In this document: one piece after another, positions 43,851 through 53,867 of the stretch
Numbering within the stretch: the first letter of the stretch is position 1
Layout of the letters: each line of letters begins with the position of its first letter
DNA from: Sphingobacterium multivorum
GTDB lineage: Bacteria > Bacteroidota > Bacteroidia > Sphingobacteriales > Sphingobacteriaceae
Assembly: GCF_900457465.1 (NCBI RefSeq)
Contig: NZ_UAUU01000009.1
Location: forward strand, 744,001 to 808,000
Reading direction: 5' to 3'
Length of the DNA: 64,000 nucleotides
Program-made: the position numbers and the translations under genes
Notes under the pieces: generated by a model
What the model was told of the DNA's origin: nothing
Databases searched by the model: none
Seen by the model: the letters and a program-made list of their open reading frames with translations, nothing else

Positions 43851-45158
43851 GATTAAAGACCGTTGCAAAATAATGTTGATATTTTCTGATCGGTTATTTT
43901 TGCTTTTTTTTGCAGTTTTTTCCGATTTGGATTCGGAAATCTAGTTGCGTTTTCTTGAAAAATCCTCTTTTTGAGGCCTTTTCAACTGCTTAATTTGTGT
44001 TTTTTATTGCATTGGATACAAGTATCCCAGGTGATCTGTAAAGATTGTACGCCATGGCTTCCATTAGATTTTGTGTATGCATTTTGGCGATCCCCTTATA
44101 CCTTGCACAGCTTGAGTTGAACCATCGCCGGATACTCCCGAAGGTCCGTTCAACTTTGAACCTGATCTTGCCGATCAGTTTGTTTCTTAACTTCTCTCTT
44201 TCGGTTAACGCTGTTCCTTTCTTTGCCTTATGCAAGATCCTGCTTTTTAGCTTTCCTGATTTGATCAATTCCTCATTTTTAGAGGAACGATATCCCTTGT
44301 CAGCATAGATATGGATGCCCTTTGGAAGGTCAGCCGAAGATATTACCTGTTGAAGATTGGCAATTTCATTTACATTTGCTGGAGTGGTTACCACGCCCAG
44401 AACCAGGCCTTCTGTATCGGTGACATAATGCTTTTTATAGCCATAACGTGTTTTCCCAGCCTTCTTTATCCAACGAGCTTCATGGTCAACACCCGGGCTC
44501 TCTTGTTGGATCAATAACTGTTCACTATTCTCTTTATCCAGCTCAGAATCTTCGCGAGGATGTTCACTACGGTCACTTTCGATCTCGTAAATAACTTTGC
44601 CTTTTGGTTTTAGCGGAGAATCAACAATACTGGCATCAACGATAGCTCCACGTTTTACCAATATTTTATGTTTATTCAACTGCTTGTTCAGCTCCTTGAA
44701 TAGATTCTCATAAACACCCTTTTCTGTCAGCGAGCTGCGAAAACGGCTAATAACACTGTGATCGGGAACCGAATCGTCCAAACTGATGCCAACAAAGCGA
44801 CTAAAGGAGATACTGTCGTTTATACGGTCTTCTACTTCGTAGTCACTCAGACCATACCAGGTCTGTAGAAGTGTCATTTTGAAGAGGACAAGACCAGAAT
44901 AACTAGGGCGTCCCATTTTGCTTTCCCCTTTGTGGTAATGCTTGTTGATAATATTTGAAATCGGACGCCAATTTACCAATGTATTGATCTGATCGAAGAA
45001 TTCCTGCTTGATTTTCCGTCTTTGAACCATGTAATCAACAAAGCTAACTTTTTCTGTCTTTTCCATACCTTAAATATAACGAAAATCAACAAGAAACAAA
45101 TTAAAAACCTGAATATCAATAAAATAAAAACCAAACACTTTTGCAACGGTCTTGATTA
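43851..45158. mobile_element. IS5-family insertion sequence with 5-bp target duplication
   Basis: The element spans 43856-45153 (1298 bp). Its ends are perfect 15-bp inverted repeats (AAGACCGTTGCAAAA at 43856-43870, complement at 45139-45153) and it is flanked on both sides by GATTA (43851-43855 and 45154-45158), which I read as the target duplication. One transposase gene is intact on the minus strand. The clean ends and complete gene suggest a recent, possibly active copy. Confidence 0.92.
43990..45066 (-). CDS. IS5-family transposase
   Basis: 358 residues. An N-terminal DUF772-like domain (PSYSGLVLFKMTLLQTWYGLSDYEVEDRINDSISFSRFVG, about 54-95) is followed by the DDE catalytic domain: first Asp in RGAIVDASIVDSP, second in GIHIYADKGYRSSKN, and the Glu in RFKVERTFGSIRRWF with the Y-(2)-R-(3)-E-like spacing of IS5 transposases. 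No internal stop or frameshift is present. The start at 45066 lies 73 bp inside the right end of the element. Confidence 0.93.
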   Translation of the reverse strand: MEKTEKVSFVDYMVQRRKIKQEFFDQINTLVNWRPISNIINKHYHKGESKMGRPSYSGLVLFKMTLLQTWYGLSDYEVEDRINDSISFSRFVGISLDDSVPDHSVISRFRSSLTEKGVYENLFKELNKQLNKHKILVKRGAIVDASIVDSPLKPKGKVIYEIESDRSEHPREDSELDKENSEQLLIQQESPGVDHEARWIKKAGKTRYGYKKHYVTDTEGLVLGVVTTPANVNEIANLQQVISSADLPKGIHIYADKGYRSSKNEELIKSGKLKSRILHKAKKGTALTEREKLRNKLIGKIRFKVERTFGSIRRWFNSSCARYKGIAKMHTQNLMEAMAYNLYRSPGILVSNAIKNTN

Positions 45159-45312
45159 ATTAAAATTGTCGCATTCAATCAAATTCTGCCGTATCGTTTG
45201 TACGAGCCGAATAGTAAAGAGCCCTACAATACAAGTAAAGTAAAAACTCGACCGGAGGTATTAGATCATCCCACATATGGTTTCCTTAACACAGAATATA
45301 GAATCAAAAAAA

Positions 45313-47079
45313 GAAGCTGTCTCAAATTTATTGAGGCAGCTTTTTTATTAAATATGGCTATGCGATAGATTTGTGAGTTGTTTGTTGATTATTTCACAGA
45401 ACTGTTCATTTGGGAAGAAAAAGAACAAAAAGTAGCTTTTTAAGCTGCTTTTTTCCTTAGATTTTGCGCTATAGCCAATAAACCCCATTCTATGGACACT
45501 TTTTCCTTACCGCGGAGCATAAATCTTCGGAACCCGTGGTTCTGTTTTATGTTTCCAAAGACTGGTTCGACATCGTGACATCGCTGTTTTCTTTTGGCTA
45601 TACCGACATCGCTGTTAAGCAATCCGTATGCTCTATCTTTATAAGCCTCAAGCTGTTCATTTATCTGGATGATTCTATTGCCCTGTGATTTGTGGCAAGC
45701 ACCGTTCAATGGGCAGTTTGTGCAGTTTTTTGCCTGATATCTTTTTATTTTTTGCTCGAAACCTGTGGAGGTCTTTTGTGTAAATAGACCTATGCAGTTC
45801 ATTTCCTGTCCCATTGGACAGATATAGCAATCTTTTGCAGGGTTATAATGTAGTTTATCAACGGAGAATGGCTTCTTGCCCGAATAACTCTTTTTCTGCT
45901 CCTTGTCAAACATACCATATTTCACATAGGCCCCAATGTTTTTCCCTTCTAGTAACGCATAGTTCTCCTGGCTGCCATAGCCAGCATCTGCGGTAATGGT
46001 TTTCAGTATTTCCCCAAAGCTCGCCTCATGTTGTGCCAGATGACGGGTAGCGTTGTGGTATCTGTGGGGGTGGGATGTATGGTGTAATTGACGATGTATT
46101 GATTGGAAGTAGATATCTGAATGTTATAACCTGGTTTGAGCTGGCCATTTTTCATATGATCCTCTTTCATGCGCATAAAAGTAGCATCGGGATCTGTCTT
46201 GCTATAACTATTTCTATCTCCAAGCGTTACTTCCTGCTCTTCATATTGAACAATCTTGGCCGGGTAGTTTTTAGTCGCATAGCGCAACTTTGCCCTCATC
46301 TTCTTGCTTACCGAAGGTTTATCGGACAAGACCCGGTTCAGGTTATCGACCGTAGCCTGAACTTTTTCGCGGTCAATTGTTGTCAGATCGGGAGGTTCCG
46401 GAAGGTTGTCCTCTGCTTTGGCGATACTTTGGGCGTATTCCCAAATATCTTTTAAGGCAGCTTTCATCTTCTCCTTATTGGTCTGGATAGCTTTTTTCCA
46501 GACAAAGGTGTATTTGTTAGCATTGGCTTCAATCTTGGTGCCATCGGTGTAAACATCTTCTATACTCAGCAGACCTTCTTCGGACAGGAGTTTGACAACT
46601 TCTTCAAATACACTACGAAGTGCTTCTTTCAAACGAACGCCTCGAAATCTGTTGATGGTATTGTGGTCGGGATAGCTCATGCCGCTCAGCCACATGAAAT
46701 TGATGTTCTCCCGGCACGCCGTTTCCAATTTGCGACTGCTGTAGACATTGCTTACGTAGCCAAACACCAAAACTTTCAACAACATCTGCGGATGATAACT
46801 GGAGCAGCCTTTTATCTTATAAGCGTCCAATAGGGACTGGATGTTGATCCGGTTGATTACATCGTTAACGATACGTACCGGATGACCTTTGGACACCAGT
46901 TCGTCCAAAGTTGGAGGAATGGCCATGATCTGGTCCTGATAGTAAGGCTTAAAAGTAGCTCTTTGAGATGGCATATATCCTTTTTGTTTACACTATAAAT
47001 ATATGAAAATCAAACCGTTAAAACAAATAATAAACCTTAGATAATGCAAAAAAAGAGACTGCCTTTTTGAGACAGCCTC
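45313..47079. mobile_element. IS1182-family insertion sequence, transposase frameshifted
   Basis: Imperfect inverted repeats GARGCTGTCTCAAA bound the element at about 45313 and 47079 (1767 bp). I found no convincing target duplication. The transposase gene on the minus strand is interrupted by a one-base deletion, so the copy is probably inactive unless supplied in trans. It lies 159 bp from the IS5-family element. Confidence 0.75.
45440..46974 (-). pseudogene. IS1182-family transposase with a one-base frameshift
   Basis: The N-terminal frame (46974-46003, 323 residues) has the DUF772-like start ([28 protein letters not shown]), the first catalytic Asp in [17 protein letters not shown] and the [12 protein letters not shown] block; it then reads 13 wrong residues to a stop. 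The C-terminal frame continues without a gap in the alignment ([28 protein letters not shown] with the second Asp, then a Cys-rich domain NPAKDCYICPMG and the DVEPVFGNIKQNHGFRRF block with the Glu). One base is missing after position 46045 or so (in CCCGTCATC on the minus strand). No programmed slippery site is apparent. Confidence 0.85.
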
Positions 47080-47135
47080 CTTATATTTATATTATTTAAT
47101 TCACTCGAATTGGATCAGCAGGTTTCTGCAGATTT

Positions 47136-50100
47136 TTATACGGATATGTTTTCATTTCTTCCAATAATATTTTTCACCGTTCTTTCAAGTTGAGGATCAC
47201 GACCCTCCAAAAGATCTTTAGGCAATTGTTCGATAAATACATCAGGAGCCACACCTTCATTTTCAATAATCCAATTTCCTTTGAGGTCATATACACCGAA
47301 GTTTGGCGAAGTAATACGGCCGCCATCCAATAAAGGAGGATAGCCACTTATGCCAACCAAAATCCCCATTGTCGTACGACCAACCAATTTACCTAGCCCT
47401 TTAAAACGGAACATATAAGGCATCATATCGCCACCTGAACCTGCATTTTCATTAATGATCATGGCTTTAGGTCCATAAATACCATTTCCTGGTGTAGTAA
47501 ATCCTTTTCCATCACGAATTCCCCAACCAGCAATCAGTTCACGGGACAAAAGATCAATGACATAATCGGCCACCCAGCCACCACCATTGTTTCTTTCATC
47601 CATCAGAAGAGCCTTTTTATCCATCTGAGCGAAATAATAACGATTGAAATAGGTATAACCTTCAGCACCGGTATTTGGCATGTAAACATAAGCTATTTGC
47701 CCATTACTCAATTCATTTACTTTCTTACGGTTCCTTTCAACCCATTCCATGCTCCGCAAATTCATCTCGTCGCTAAACGAGATCGGTTTAACGATTACTT
47801 CACGAGCGCCGACCAATGAAGGTTTTGAATTGACCTTCAACGTAACTTGTTTACCAACAGTATTGTCAAATAAACTATAGATATCCTTATCTTCAGTCAA
47901 TTCAGCACCATTAACAGCAACAATATAGTCTCCTTCTTTGATGTTTAATCCCGGTTCAGCCAATGGGGCTTTGAACGATGGATTCCATTCAAGACGCGTA
48001 AACAATTTAGCAATCTGATAGTAACCATTCTTTAACGTATAATCTGCTCCCAACACACCAACTGAAACCGACGGCGTGGAAGGTTGATCTCCGGGATAGA
48101 TATAATTGTGTCCCACGACCATTTCTCCCATCATTTCATTCAATAAATAACCAAGATCAGAACGATGGTTTACAAAAGGCAGGAATTTTTCATATTTGGT
48201 TTTCATCGCTTTCCAGTCAGCACCATGCATGTTTTCAACATAAAAATAGTCTTTTTGCATTGACCAAACTTCATTGAATACCTGTTTCCATTCGGCAGCG
48301 GGATCCACCAATTGCTGAATTCCGCCTAGCTTAACTTCGCCAGCAGTAGGAGAGGCTACTTTTTGCCCAGCTGTTACAATATTGAATCCATTTCCCGTTT
48401 GATATAACATCTTCTTACCATCGGCGCTAATAACAAAACTACGGGCATTTTCCACTAAGGTTTTGTTTTCGAGATCCTTAAAATCATATGCTCCGATTGT
48501 TCCCCCGCGTTGGTAAGTCAATTGATTTGGCACTAAACCATTCAAATTCCAATAAGGTCCAGCAGGTAAAGGGAGGGCAACTATTCTGTTTTCTATACGA
48601 TCGAAGTCAACTTGAATAGATTTATCAATGGGCTTACTTGTCACTGCCTCTTCCTTTTTATCCTTTTTAGGTGATTTTTTATCGTTTTCTTTTACACGAT
48701 CTTTTTTATCACCATCTCCTTCTTCTTTTTTATCCACCTTATCCTCACGGATTTGTTCCTCATCACTATCATTCTTAAAGAATGATGGCGTTTTGCTGGA
48801 TAAAATAAAGCCATATACGGCATAATCAACATTACGCTGCACCGCGGACATATGTAAGCCAGAATTTGTCAACCCTGTATTTGTACTCGCTGTAAAAAAT
48901 AGATATTTACCATCCTGAGAAAAAGCTGTACTACGTGCAGAGCTCATACCATCCGTAATTTGCTGAGTTTTCTTTGTATCCAAGTTATACATAAACACAG
49001 CGGGTACCCCATTTTCCAATGTACGTATAAAGGATATCCATTTTGAATCAGGAGACCAGCTTGGTTGGAAATGATTGGATACACGGCCAGTTTGACCGCT
49101 CAATTTATCGTCTGCAACTTTAACAATGGCCTTTGAAGCGATATCAATATAGAACAGATTAAGATGTGCATCATTGTAAAACAACTTCTTGGAATCCGGT
49201 GACCATGTTGGCTCGAAATAGAAGTTCGTTTCTCCTAAGTTAAAGTACAGAGGTTTATCTTTTCCAAATTGATCCATCAGCACCAATTGATAAGATCCAT
49301 TTTTGTCTGAAATATAAGAAATCCATTTTCCATTTGGAGACCAATCCGGAAAACGCTCATGAGAACCCGGAGAATTAGATAAATTTCGGGCTTCACCTTT
49401 CTCCTTAGGTACCGTAAATATCTCTCCCCGCGCCTCTAATAATGCCCGTTGGCCTGTTGGCGATAGGGTAGCATAACGTATATCGTCCTTAATGTCTTTA
49501 TAATACGGTCTTTTGTACATTACATCTGTATTCACCGTAATATGCAAAGGAATGACTTTATTATCGCTCAGATTTAGCGTATTTAATACGCCAGCATATT
49601 CAAAGATCAACTCAGTCCCATTTCCATTCAGCGAACGCACATCGTAATCTTTAAAATCCGTTAGCTTTTCTACCTTTTTGGATTTGGTATCATAACTATA
49701 GATGTTAACAATTTTATCACGATCGGAAAGGAAGTAGATCTTATTTCCCAACCATAATGGTTTAACATCATTACTTTTAACCTGCGGAATAGCTTCTATT
49801 TGTTTGGTTTTCGTATCGAAGATCCAAATTGTCGGCATACCACCACCCCGGTAGCGTTTAAAGGCAACTCGATCTCTTTCAGTAGGGTCAGTGTTTTTGA
49901 TATAAGCCCAGTAACGACCATCAGCAGAAGGGCTTCCCTGAGTCGCTTCAGGCATAATAAGCGCCTTGTCCATTCCTGACATTTGAATATTGGAACTGTA
50001 TAATCGTGGACTTAAAGCATAGGTGAAATCACGAGATGTCGTATAATATACTTCATCATTATTGAGCCATCCCCGCAATACATCCGAAGAAGGGTGATAA

Positions 50101-50414
50101 GTGATCCGTTTGGGCTCACCACCCGTTACAGGGATTACATATACGTCTGTATTTCCGTCATAATTTCCTGTGAATGCAACTTTCTTGCCATCTGGAGAAA
50201 ACATTGGATTCTGTTCCACTCCAGGATTTGTTGTAAGGCGTCTCGGATTAGCTCCGTTTTTTTCGGCAATCCAAATATCTCCACCATAGACAAAAGCAAT
50301 ATTGTTGGCGCTAATACTTGGATTTCGAAGCAATAGTGTTTCTTGCGCTTTTGTTTGCAGAAAGGATGTACCGAGCAAAAAGGCAGCAAATAACTTGAAA
50401 TGAGTTTTATTCAT
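47136..50414 (-). CDS. tricorn-type S41 peptidase, copy 2
   Basis: 1092 residues with a signal peptide (to about residue 23, QTKA-QE). Same order of parts as the gene at 17.2 kb: beta-propeller PD40 repeats (SPDGKKVAFTG, SPNGKWISYIS, SPDSKKLFYND), a highly charged Glu/Asp/Lys linker at about 545-605, a PDZ domain (about 805-880, GDYIVAVNGAEL) and the S41 catalytic domain with His near 768 (VVGHNYIYPG) and Ser near 991 (NENAGSGGDMM). It should degrade peptides in the periplasm. Upstream lies the terminator of the zinc-ribbon operon; downstream the IS1182 copy ends 57 bp from its stop. Confidence 0.88.
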   Translation of the reverse strand: MNKTHFKLFAAFLLGTSFLQTKAQETLLLRNPSISANNIAFVYGGDIWIAEKNGANPRRLTTNPGVEQNPMFSPDGKKVAFTGNYDGNTDVYVIPVTGGEPKRITYHPSSDVLRGWLNNDEVYYTTSRDFTYALSPRLYSSNIQMSGMDKALIMPEATQGSPSADGRYWAYIKNTDPTERDRVAFKRYRGGGMPTIWIFDTKTKQIEAIPQVKSNDVKPLWLGNKIYFLSDRDKIVNIYSYDTKSKKVEKLTDFKDYDVRSLNGNGTELIFEYAGVLNTLNLSDNKVIPLHITVNTDVMYKRPYYKDIKDDIRYATLSPTGQRALLEARGEIFTVPKEKGEARNLSNSPGSHERFPDWSPNGKWISYISDKNGSYQLVLMDQFGKDKPLYFNLGETNFYFEPTWSPDSKKLFYNDAHLNLFYIDIASKAIVKVADDKLSGQTGRVSNHFQPSWSPDSKWISFIRTLENGVPAVFMYNLDTKKTQQITDGMSSARSTAFSQDGKYLFFTASTNTGLTNSGLHMSAVQRNVDYAVYGFILSSKTPSFFKNDSDEEQIREDKVDKKEEGDGDKKDRVKENDKKSPKKDKKEEAVTSKPIDKSIQVDFDRIENRIVALPLPAGPYWNLNGLVPNQLTYQRGGTIGAYDFKDLENKTLVENARSFVISADGKKMLYQTGNGFNIVTAGQKVASPTAGEVKLGGIQQLVDPAAEWKQVFNEVWSMQKDYFYVENMHGADWKAMKTKYEKFLPFVNHRSDLGYLLNEMMGEMVVGHNYIYPGDQPSTPSVSVGVLGADYTLKNGYYQIAKLFTRLEWNPSFKAPLAEPGLNIKEGDYIVAVNGAELTEDKDIYSLFDNTVGKQVTLKVNSKPSLVGAREVIVKPISFSDEMNLRSMEWVERNRKKVNELSNGQIAYVYMPNTGAEGYTYFNRYYFAQMDKKALLMDERNNGGGWVADYVIDLLSRELIAGWGIRDGKGFTTPGNGIYGPKAMIINENAGSGGDMMPYMFRFKGLGKLVGRTTMGILVGISGYPPLLDGGRITSPNFGVYDLKGNWIIENEGVAPDVFIEQLPKDLLEGRDPQLERTVKNIIGRNENISV

Positions 50415-50507
50415 AAACGTTTAAAGGTTAAATTTACCACACACAAAACTACACTTTTGTAAGCGGACCTAGTTAGTATATCAACAAAGTTGCATAAAAA
50501 ATATGAC

Positions 50508-50536
50508 AAAAAAAAAGTCCTGCTTTACAGCAGGAC
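50508..50536 (-). terminator. intrinsic terminator of the zinc-ribbon operon
   Basis: Perfect stem GTCCTGC / GCAGGAC, 6-nt loop, T9 run on the minus strand, 20 nt past the stop. Confidence 0.88.
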
Positions 50537-50556
50537 CTTCCTTTATTTATTGAGGA

Positions 50557-51312
50557 TTAGAAACCGTACTCTTGTTCGATTTCTAACACAATTCCTTCAT
50601 CAACCAAAACGCGACCACAGTGTTCACAAATGATGATTTTCTTACGTTGACGTATTTCTGATTGCATTTGAGCAGGAATCTTATTATGACATCCTGAACA
50701 GCTATCACGATCGATCGAAACAACAGCAAGTCCGTTTTTAAACGAGTTACGCAAACGGTAGTATACCTTTACCAAACGTTCTTCGATATTCGCTTCAGCC
50801 TCAGCAGCTTTTGCTAACAATGCATCTTCTTCTTTTTGAGTTTCAGAAGTAATTGTTTCCAATTCTTTCTTTTTTCCCTCAAGTTCGCTTTTGCTATACT
50901 CAAGATTTCCTACAGTAGTATCGTAGTTTTCTGTTTTGTTACGAATCTCAAATTCTGCTTCTTTGATTCGTTTCTCGCAAACCTGAATCTCAAGACCTTG
51001 GATTTCTATTTCTTTCGAAATAGCGTCGTACTCACGATTATTCTTTACCTCATTCAGCTGCGACTCATATTTTTTGATAGCAGCTTGGGCATCCTTAATC
51101 ATGTTTTTACGCTTAACGATCGAATCTTCTAAATCGTCTAAGTCTATTCTGATCTTCTCAATACGAGTCTCTAAGCCCGCAATCTCATCTTCAAGATCTG
51201 CAACTTCCATAGGCAATTCACCACGAACTTGGCGAATTTTGTCTATTTTAGTATGTACGGCTTGTAACAGCCATAATGCTTTCAATTTTTGTTCTACGGT
51301 TTGTTCCATCAA
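50557..51312 (-). CDS. coiled-coil protein with C4 zinc ribbon
   Basis: 251 residues (a second Met follows directly). Most of the chain (about 15-180) is a long antiparallel coiled coil of Glu/Lys/Leu heptads. The C-terminus is a C4 zinc ribbon, CSGCHNKIP and CEHCGRVL, about residues 206-240. This is the zf-RING_7/YtfB-like family found in most Bacteroidota, suggested to bind nucleic acid. Its start overlaps the Nif3 stop by 4 nt, so translation is coupled; this pairing of Nif3 and the zinc ribbon protein is widely conserved, though its purpose is unclear. Confidence 0.88.
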   Translation of the reverse strand: MMEQTVEQKLKALWLLQAVHTKIDKIRQVRGELPMEVADLEDEIAGLETRIEKIRIDLDDLEDSIVKRKNMIKDAQAAIKKYESQLNEVKNNREYDAISKEIEIQGLEIQVCEKRIKEAEFEIRNKTENYDTTVGNLEYSKSELEGKKKELETITSETQKEEDALLAKAAEAEANIEERLVKVYYRLRNSFKNGLAVVSIDRDSCSGCHNKIPAQMQSEIRQRKKIIICEHCGRVLVDEGIVLEIEQEYGF

Positions 51313-52409
51313 CTGTAGTATTTTATAGGATTTGTATCTATTTCTGTTGTTAAGGTTGCAAAGTTAGGAAATTTTTTCGTAATAATGTCGTACAATAATT
51401 CTTGCGTAAATTGTTCGCTCTCAAAATGTCCCGTATCTGCAATCACGATTTCACCTTCAGCATCAAAAAATTCATGATATTTATAGTCTGCTGTAACAAA
51501 AAAATCAGCACCAGAACGTTTGGCTGCACCGAGTAAAAATCCCCCCGAGCCACCACAGACCGCTACACGACTAACTTTTTTATCTAATAAGGCTGTATGA
51601 CGAATGACATTCAACCTCAGTTTGTCCTTAAGATAAGCTAAAAATTCCAATTCAGCCATTGGTTCAGCCAAATTTCCAATCATTCCTGCACCGATTTCAG
51701 CAGCCGTATTTTGAATATCAAACAAATCATAAGCTACTTCCTCATAAGGATGAGCTTCATAGAGTGCCAAAAGTAACTTTCTTTCAATAGATTTCAGGTA
51801 GATAACCTCAATTCGTGTTTCCTCAACACGCTCTTGAACACCAATCTCCCCAAGGGTAGGATCGGCCCCTTCTAAAGGTCTAAAACTACCATAACCCGCC
51901 GCATTAAAACTACATTGATCATAGTGTTTTCCGATTTTACCTGCGCCCGCATCAAACAATGCCTGTCGGACATCTTCAACATGACTCCTAGGTACAAAAA
52001 CGACCATTTTTCGCAATACATTTGTTTTAGATTCCAGTATAGCCTGATTTTCTAATCCCAATTTATCGGCAATTTTCGTATTCACTCCACCGGTAACATT
52101 ATCTAGATTCGTATGAATGGCATATAATGCAACTTTATGTTCAATTGCTTTAATAACCGTACGCTCCACATAATTTTTCCCATTAAATTTTTTTAGCCCC
52201 CTAAATACAATGGGATGGTGCGAAATAATTAAATTACACCCTTTATCAATGGCTTCTTTTACAACATCTTCTGTGCAGTCTAACGAAATGAGCACCTTTG
52301 TAATCTCTCTATTGGCGTCGCCCACAATAAGGCCAGCATTATCATAAGACTCTTGCAAATCTAAAGGAGCCAATTGCTCCAAATAGTCAATGACTTCTTT
52401 AATTTTCAT
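51309..52409 (-). CDS. Nif3-like dinuclear metal centre protein
   Basis: 366 residues, the long form of the NIF3/YqfO family. The metal-binding parts are ISHHPIVFRGLKK (two His near 64-65) and IADTGHFESEQFTQE near the C-terminus; ALYAIHTNLDN gives further ligands. A PII/CutA-like insertion domain (about 130-235, VVFVPRSHVEDVRQALFDAGAG) is present, as in YqfO. The biochemical role is uncertain; GTP cyclohydrolase 1 type 2 is a common but weakly supported label. It overlaps the upstream membrane-protein gene by 11 nt. Confidence 0.9.
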   Translation of the reverse strand: MKIKEVIDYLEQLAPLDLQESYDNAGLIVGDANREITKVLISLDCTEDVVKEAIDKGCNLIISHHPIVFRGLKKFNGKNYVERTVIKAIEHKVALYAIHTNLDNVTGGVNTKIADKLGLENQAILESKTNVLRKMVVFVPRSHVEDVRQALFDAGAGKIGKHYDQCSFNAAGYGSFRPLEGADPTLGEIGVQERVEETRIEVIYLKSIERKLLLALYEAHPYEEVAYDLFDIQNTAAEIGAGMIGNLAEPMAELEFLAYLKDKLRLNVIRHTALLDKKVSRVAVCGGSGGFLLGAAKRSGADFFVTADYKYHEFFDAEGEIVIADTGHFESEQFTQELLYDIITKKFPNFATLTTEIDTNPIKYYS

Positions 52410-52884
52410 GGTTTACAATTACCTCTTTTTCTCTAAATTTATTATGTTCCTCTAAAATTCTTCTATTCGCGTTAATTTCAAACCAGTAATTAGCCAATGT
52501 CACAAAATGCATAATGATCAGTACACCGGAAATAGAAAGTGGGAGCGGAATATTTGTCGCCAGGTAAATCCATGCATATAGCGATCCTTTCCTAAACGTA
52601 GGGTTTTCCTCCACAGCTATTTTTCGATCATAAAATTCATTGATCAAAGAATCCCTTAGACGCGAAGCAACCTGAAAATTCCAATAAATATTAACCAGCG
52701 GAATTGCAGCTAACCACGATTGGTTGGGCTTCATTAATCTATTTTCTTTGGCGACCAATTTTAATGTCTTTCGAATTGTATTTGCAAATAGAAGCCATAC
52801 GATAATACGTATGACAACAATACCCATAGCGGTATAAATTACTTCAGGCTTACTTAACTCTCTTATTAATTCCTCTTGCGTCAT
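52399..52884 (-). CDS. integral membrane protein of unknown function
   Basis: 161 residues with three or four membrane helices (about 15-34, 68-80, 103-118, 120-140). It has a conserved-looking NQSWLAAIPLVNIYWNFQVASRLRDSL segment that recalls DUF4328-type proteins, but I cannot place it with certainty. The C-terminus is charged and overlaps the start of the Nif3 gene by 11 nt, so it is the first gene of the Nif3/zinc-ribbon operon. Function unknown. Confidence 0.65.
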   Translation of the reverse strand: MTQEELIRELSKPEVIYTAMGIVVIRIIVWLLFANTIRKTLKLVAKENRLMKPNQSWLAAIPLVNIYWNFQVASRLRDSLINEFYDRKIAVEENPTFRKGSLYAWIYLATNIPLPLSISGVLIIMHFVTLANYWFEINANRRILEEHNKFREKEVIVNHEN

Positions 52885-52906
52885 TGAACTATTTATTGCT
52901 TATTTA

Positions 52907-53662
52907 TTATTCCTGTTCCAACAAATCTACTAATTCTTTCAACTTTTTTATTTGTGGATTATGATCTCCAACAAATTCGACTGTTTTAAAACCTATATTT
53001 TTTGCCTTCCTATAAAACGGGTAAAAATCATCATCCTCAATTGTTTTGCCATCCTCATAAGTCAAAATGTAAGTACTTGGAATTTTAAGTCGTTTCGGAT
53101 TTTTTAAACTGATCTTGTCTGTCATTGTTCTTAACGGGTGGGGGACATCCCTAGGAAGCTTCTTAATGTCCTTCACCCAGAAAGGAAAAATATAACCATC
53201 CTTTTCTAATTTTAACAGTCCATTTGCTGCACTGGATTTACCCATTAAGTTCATTACAGATTGTTGATCCTCCGGTAGTATAGCATCCAAGTAAACCAAT
53301 TTACGGATTCTATCCGGAAGACTATCTGCCACAGCCGTGATAATCATCCCACCATAACTATGTCCGACCAATATAATATCATGGAGATCCTCAAACAGGA
53401 TCGTATTCACAACATCATCGACATGCGTTTGTAATCGGATAGAAGTATCTGCTAAATGATAACGCTCACCCAGGCCTGTTAGTGTGGGTCGGTACACCTC
53501 ATTTCCCTTTTTAGCTAACTCAACCGCCGTATTTTTAAACTGCCAAGCACCACCCCAAGCTCCATGGACAATAACATATGTAGAAGACTGTGCAGCAAGA
53601 TCTTTACTGAATCCAACTAATGAAAACAAAAACATAATAGACAATAATCTACAGTAATTCAT
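52907..53662 (-). CDS. exported alpha/beta hydrolase
   Basis: 251 residues with a signal peptide (to about 24, LAA-QS). The alpha/beta hydrolase fold has the oxyanion segment VHGAWGGAWQ, the nucleophile elbow GHSYGG (Ser near 102), a late acidic residue and a terminal His in VGDHNPQ. This resembles the plant-type methylesterase/EstC branch of esterases, which act on small esters. The substrate is unknown. The 200 bp upstream are free of genes. It is separated from the membrane-protein gene by 22 bp, so it may be the first gene of that operon. Confidence 0.8.
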   Translation of the reverse strand: MNYCRLLSIMFLFSLVGFSKDLAAQSSTYVIVHGAWGGAWQFKNTAVELAKKGNEVYRPTLTGLGERYHLADTSIRLQTHVDDVVNTILFEDLHDIILVGHSYGGMIITAVADSLPDRIRKLVYLDAILPEDQQSVMNLMGKSSAANGLLKLEKDGYIFPFWVKDIKKLPRDVPHPLRTMTDKISLKNPKRLKIPSTYILTYEDGKTIEDDDFYPFYRKAKNIGFKTVEFVGDHNPQIKKLKELVDLLEQE

Positions 53663-53867
53663 CTTGTTATATATTAAATCATTCTAGACGGTTAACAAAC
53701 TCTATTCAGCATTTATTCTGATACCCTGGTTTACATATTTATTAAAAAAACAAAATGTAAGCACTCATTTACTTTATTAAAACATACTTCACTCATGTAA
53801 AAAGAGCTTTTAATTTCATTATTAAACTTCATCAATGAAAATAGGGTAGGGGGGAGCTCTAAAAGCA

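Noticed and set aside
46003..46060. Programmed -1 frameshifting in the IS1182 transposase
   Set aside because: IS1182 transposases are normally one ORF and no slippery heptamer precedes the shift, so a deletion is simpler.
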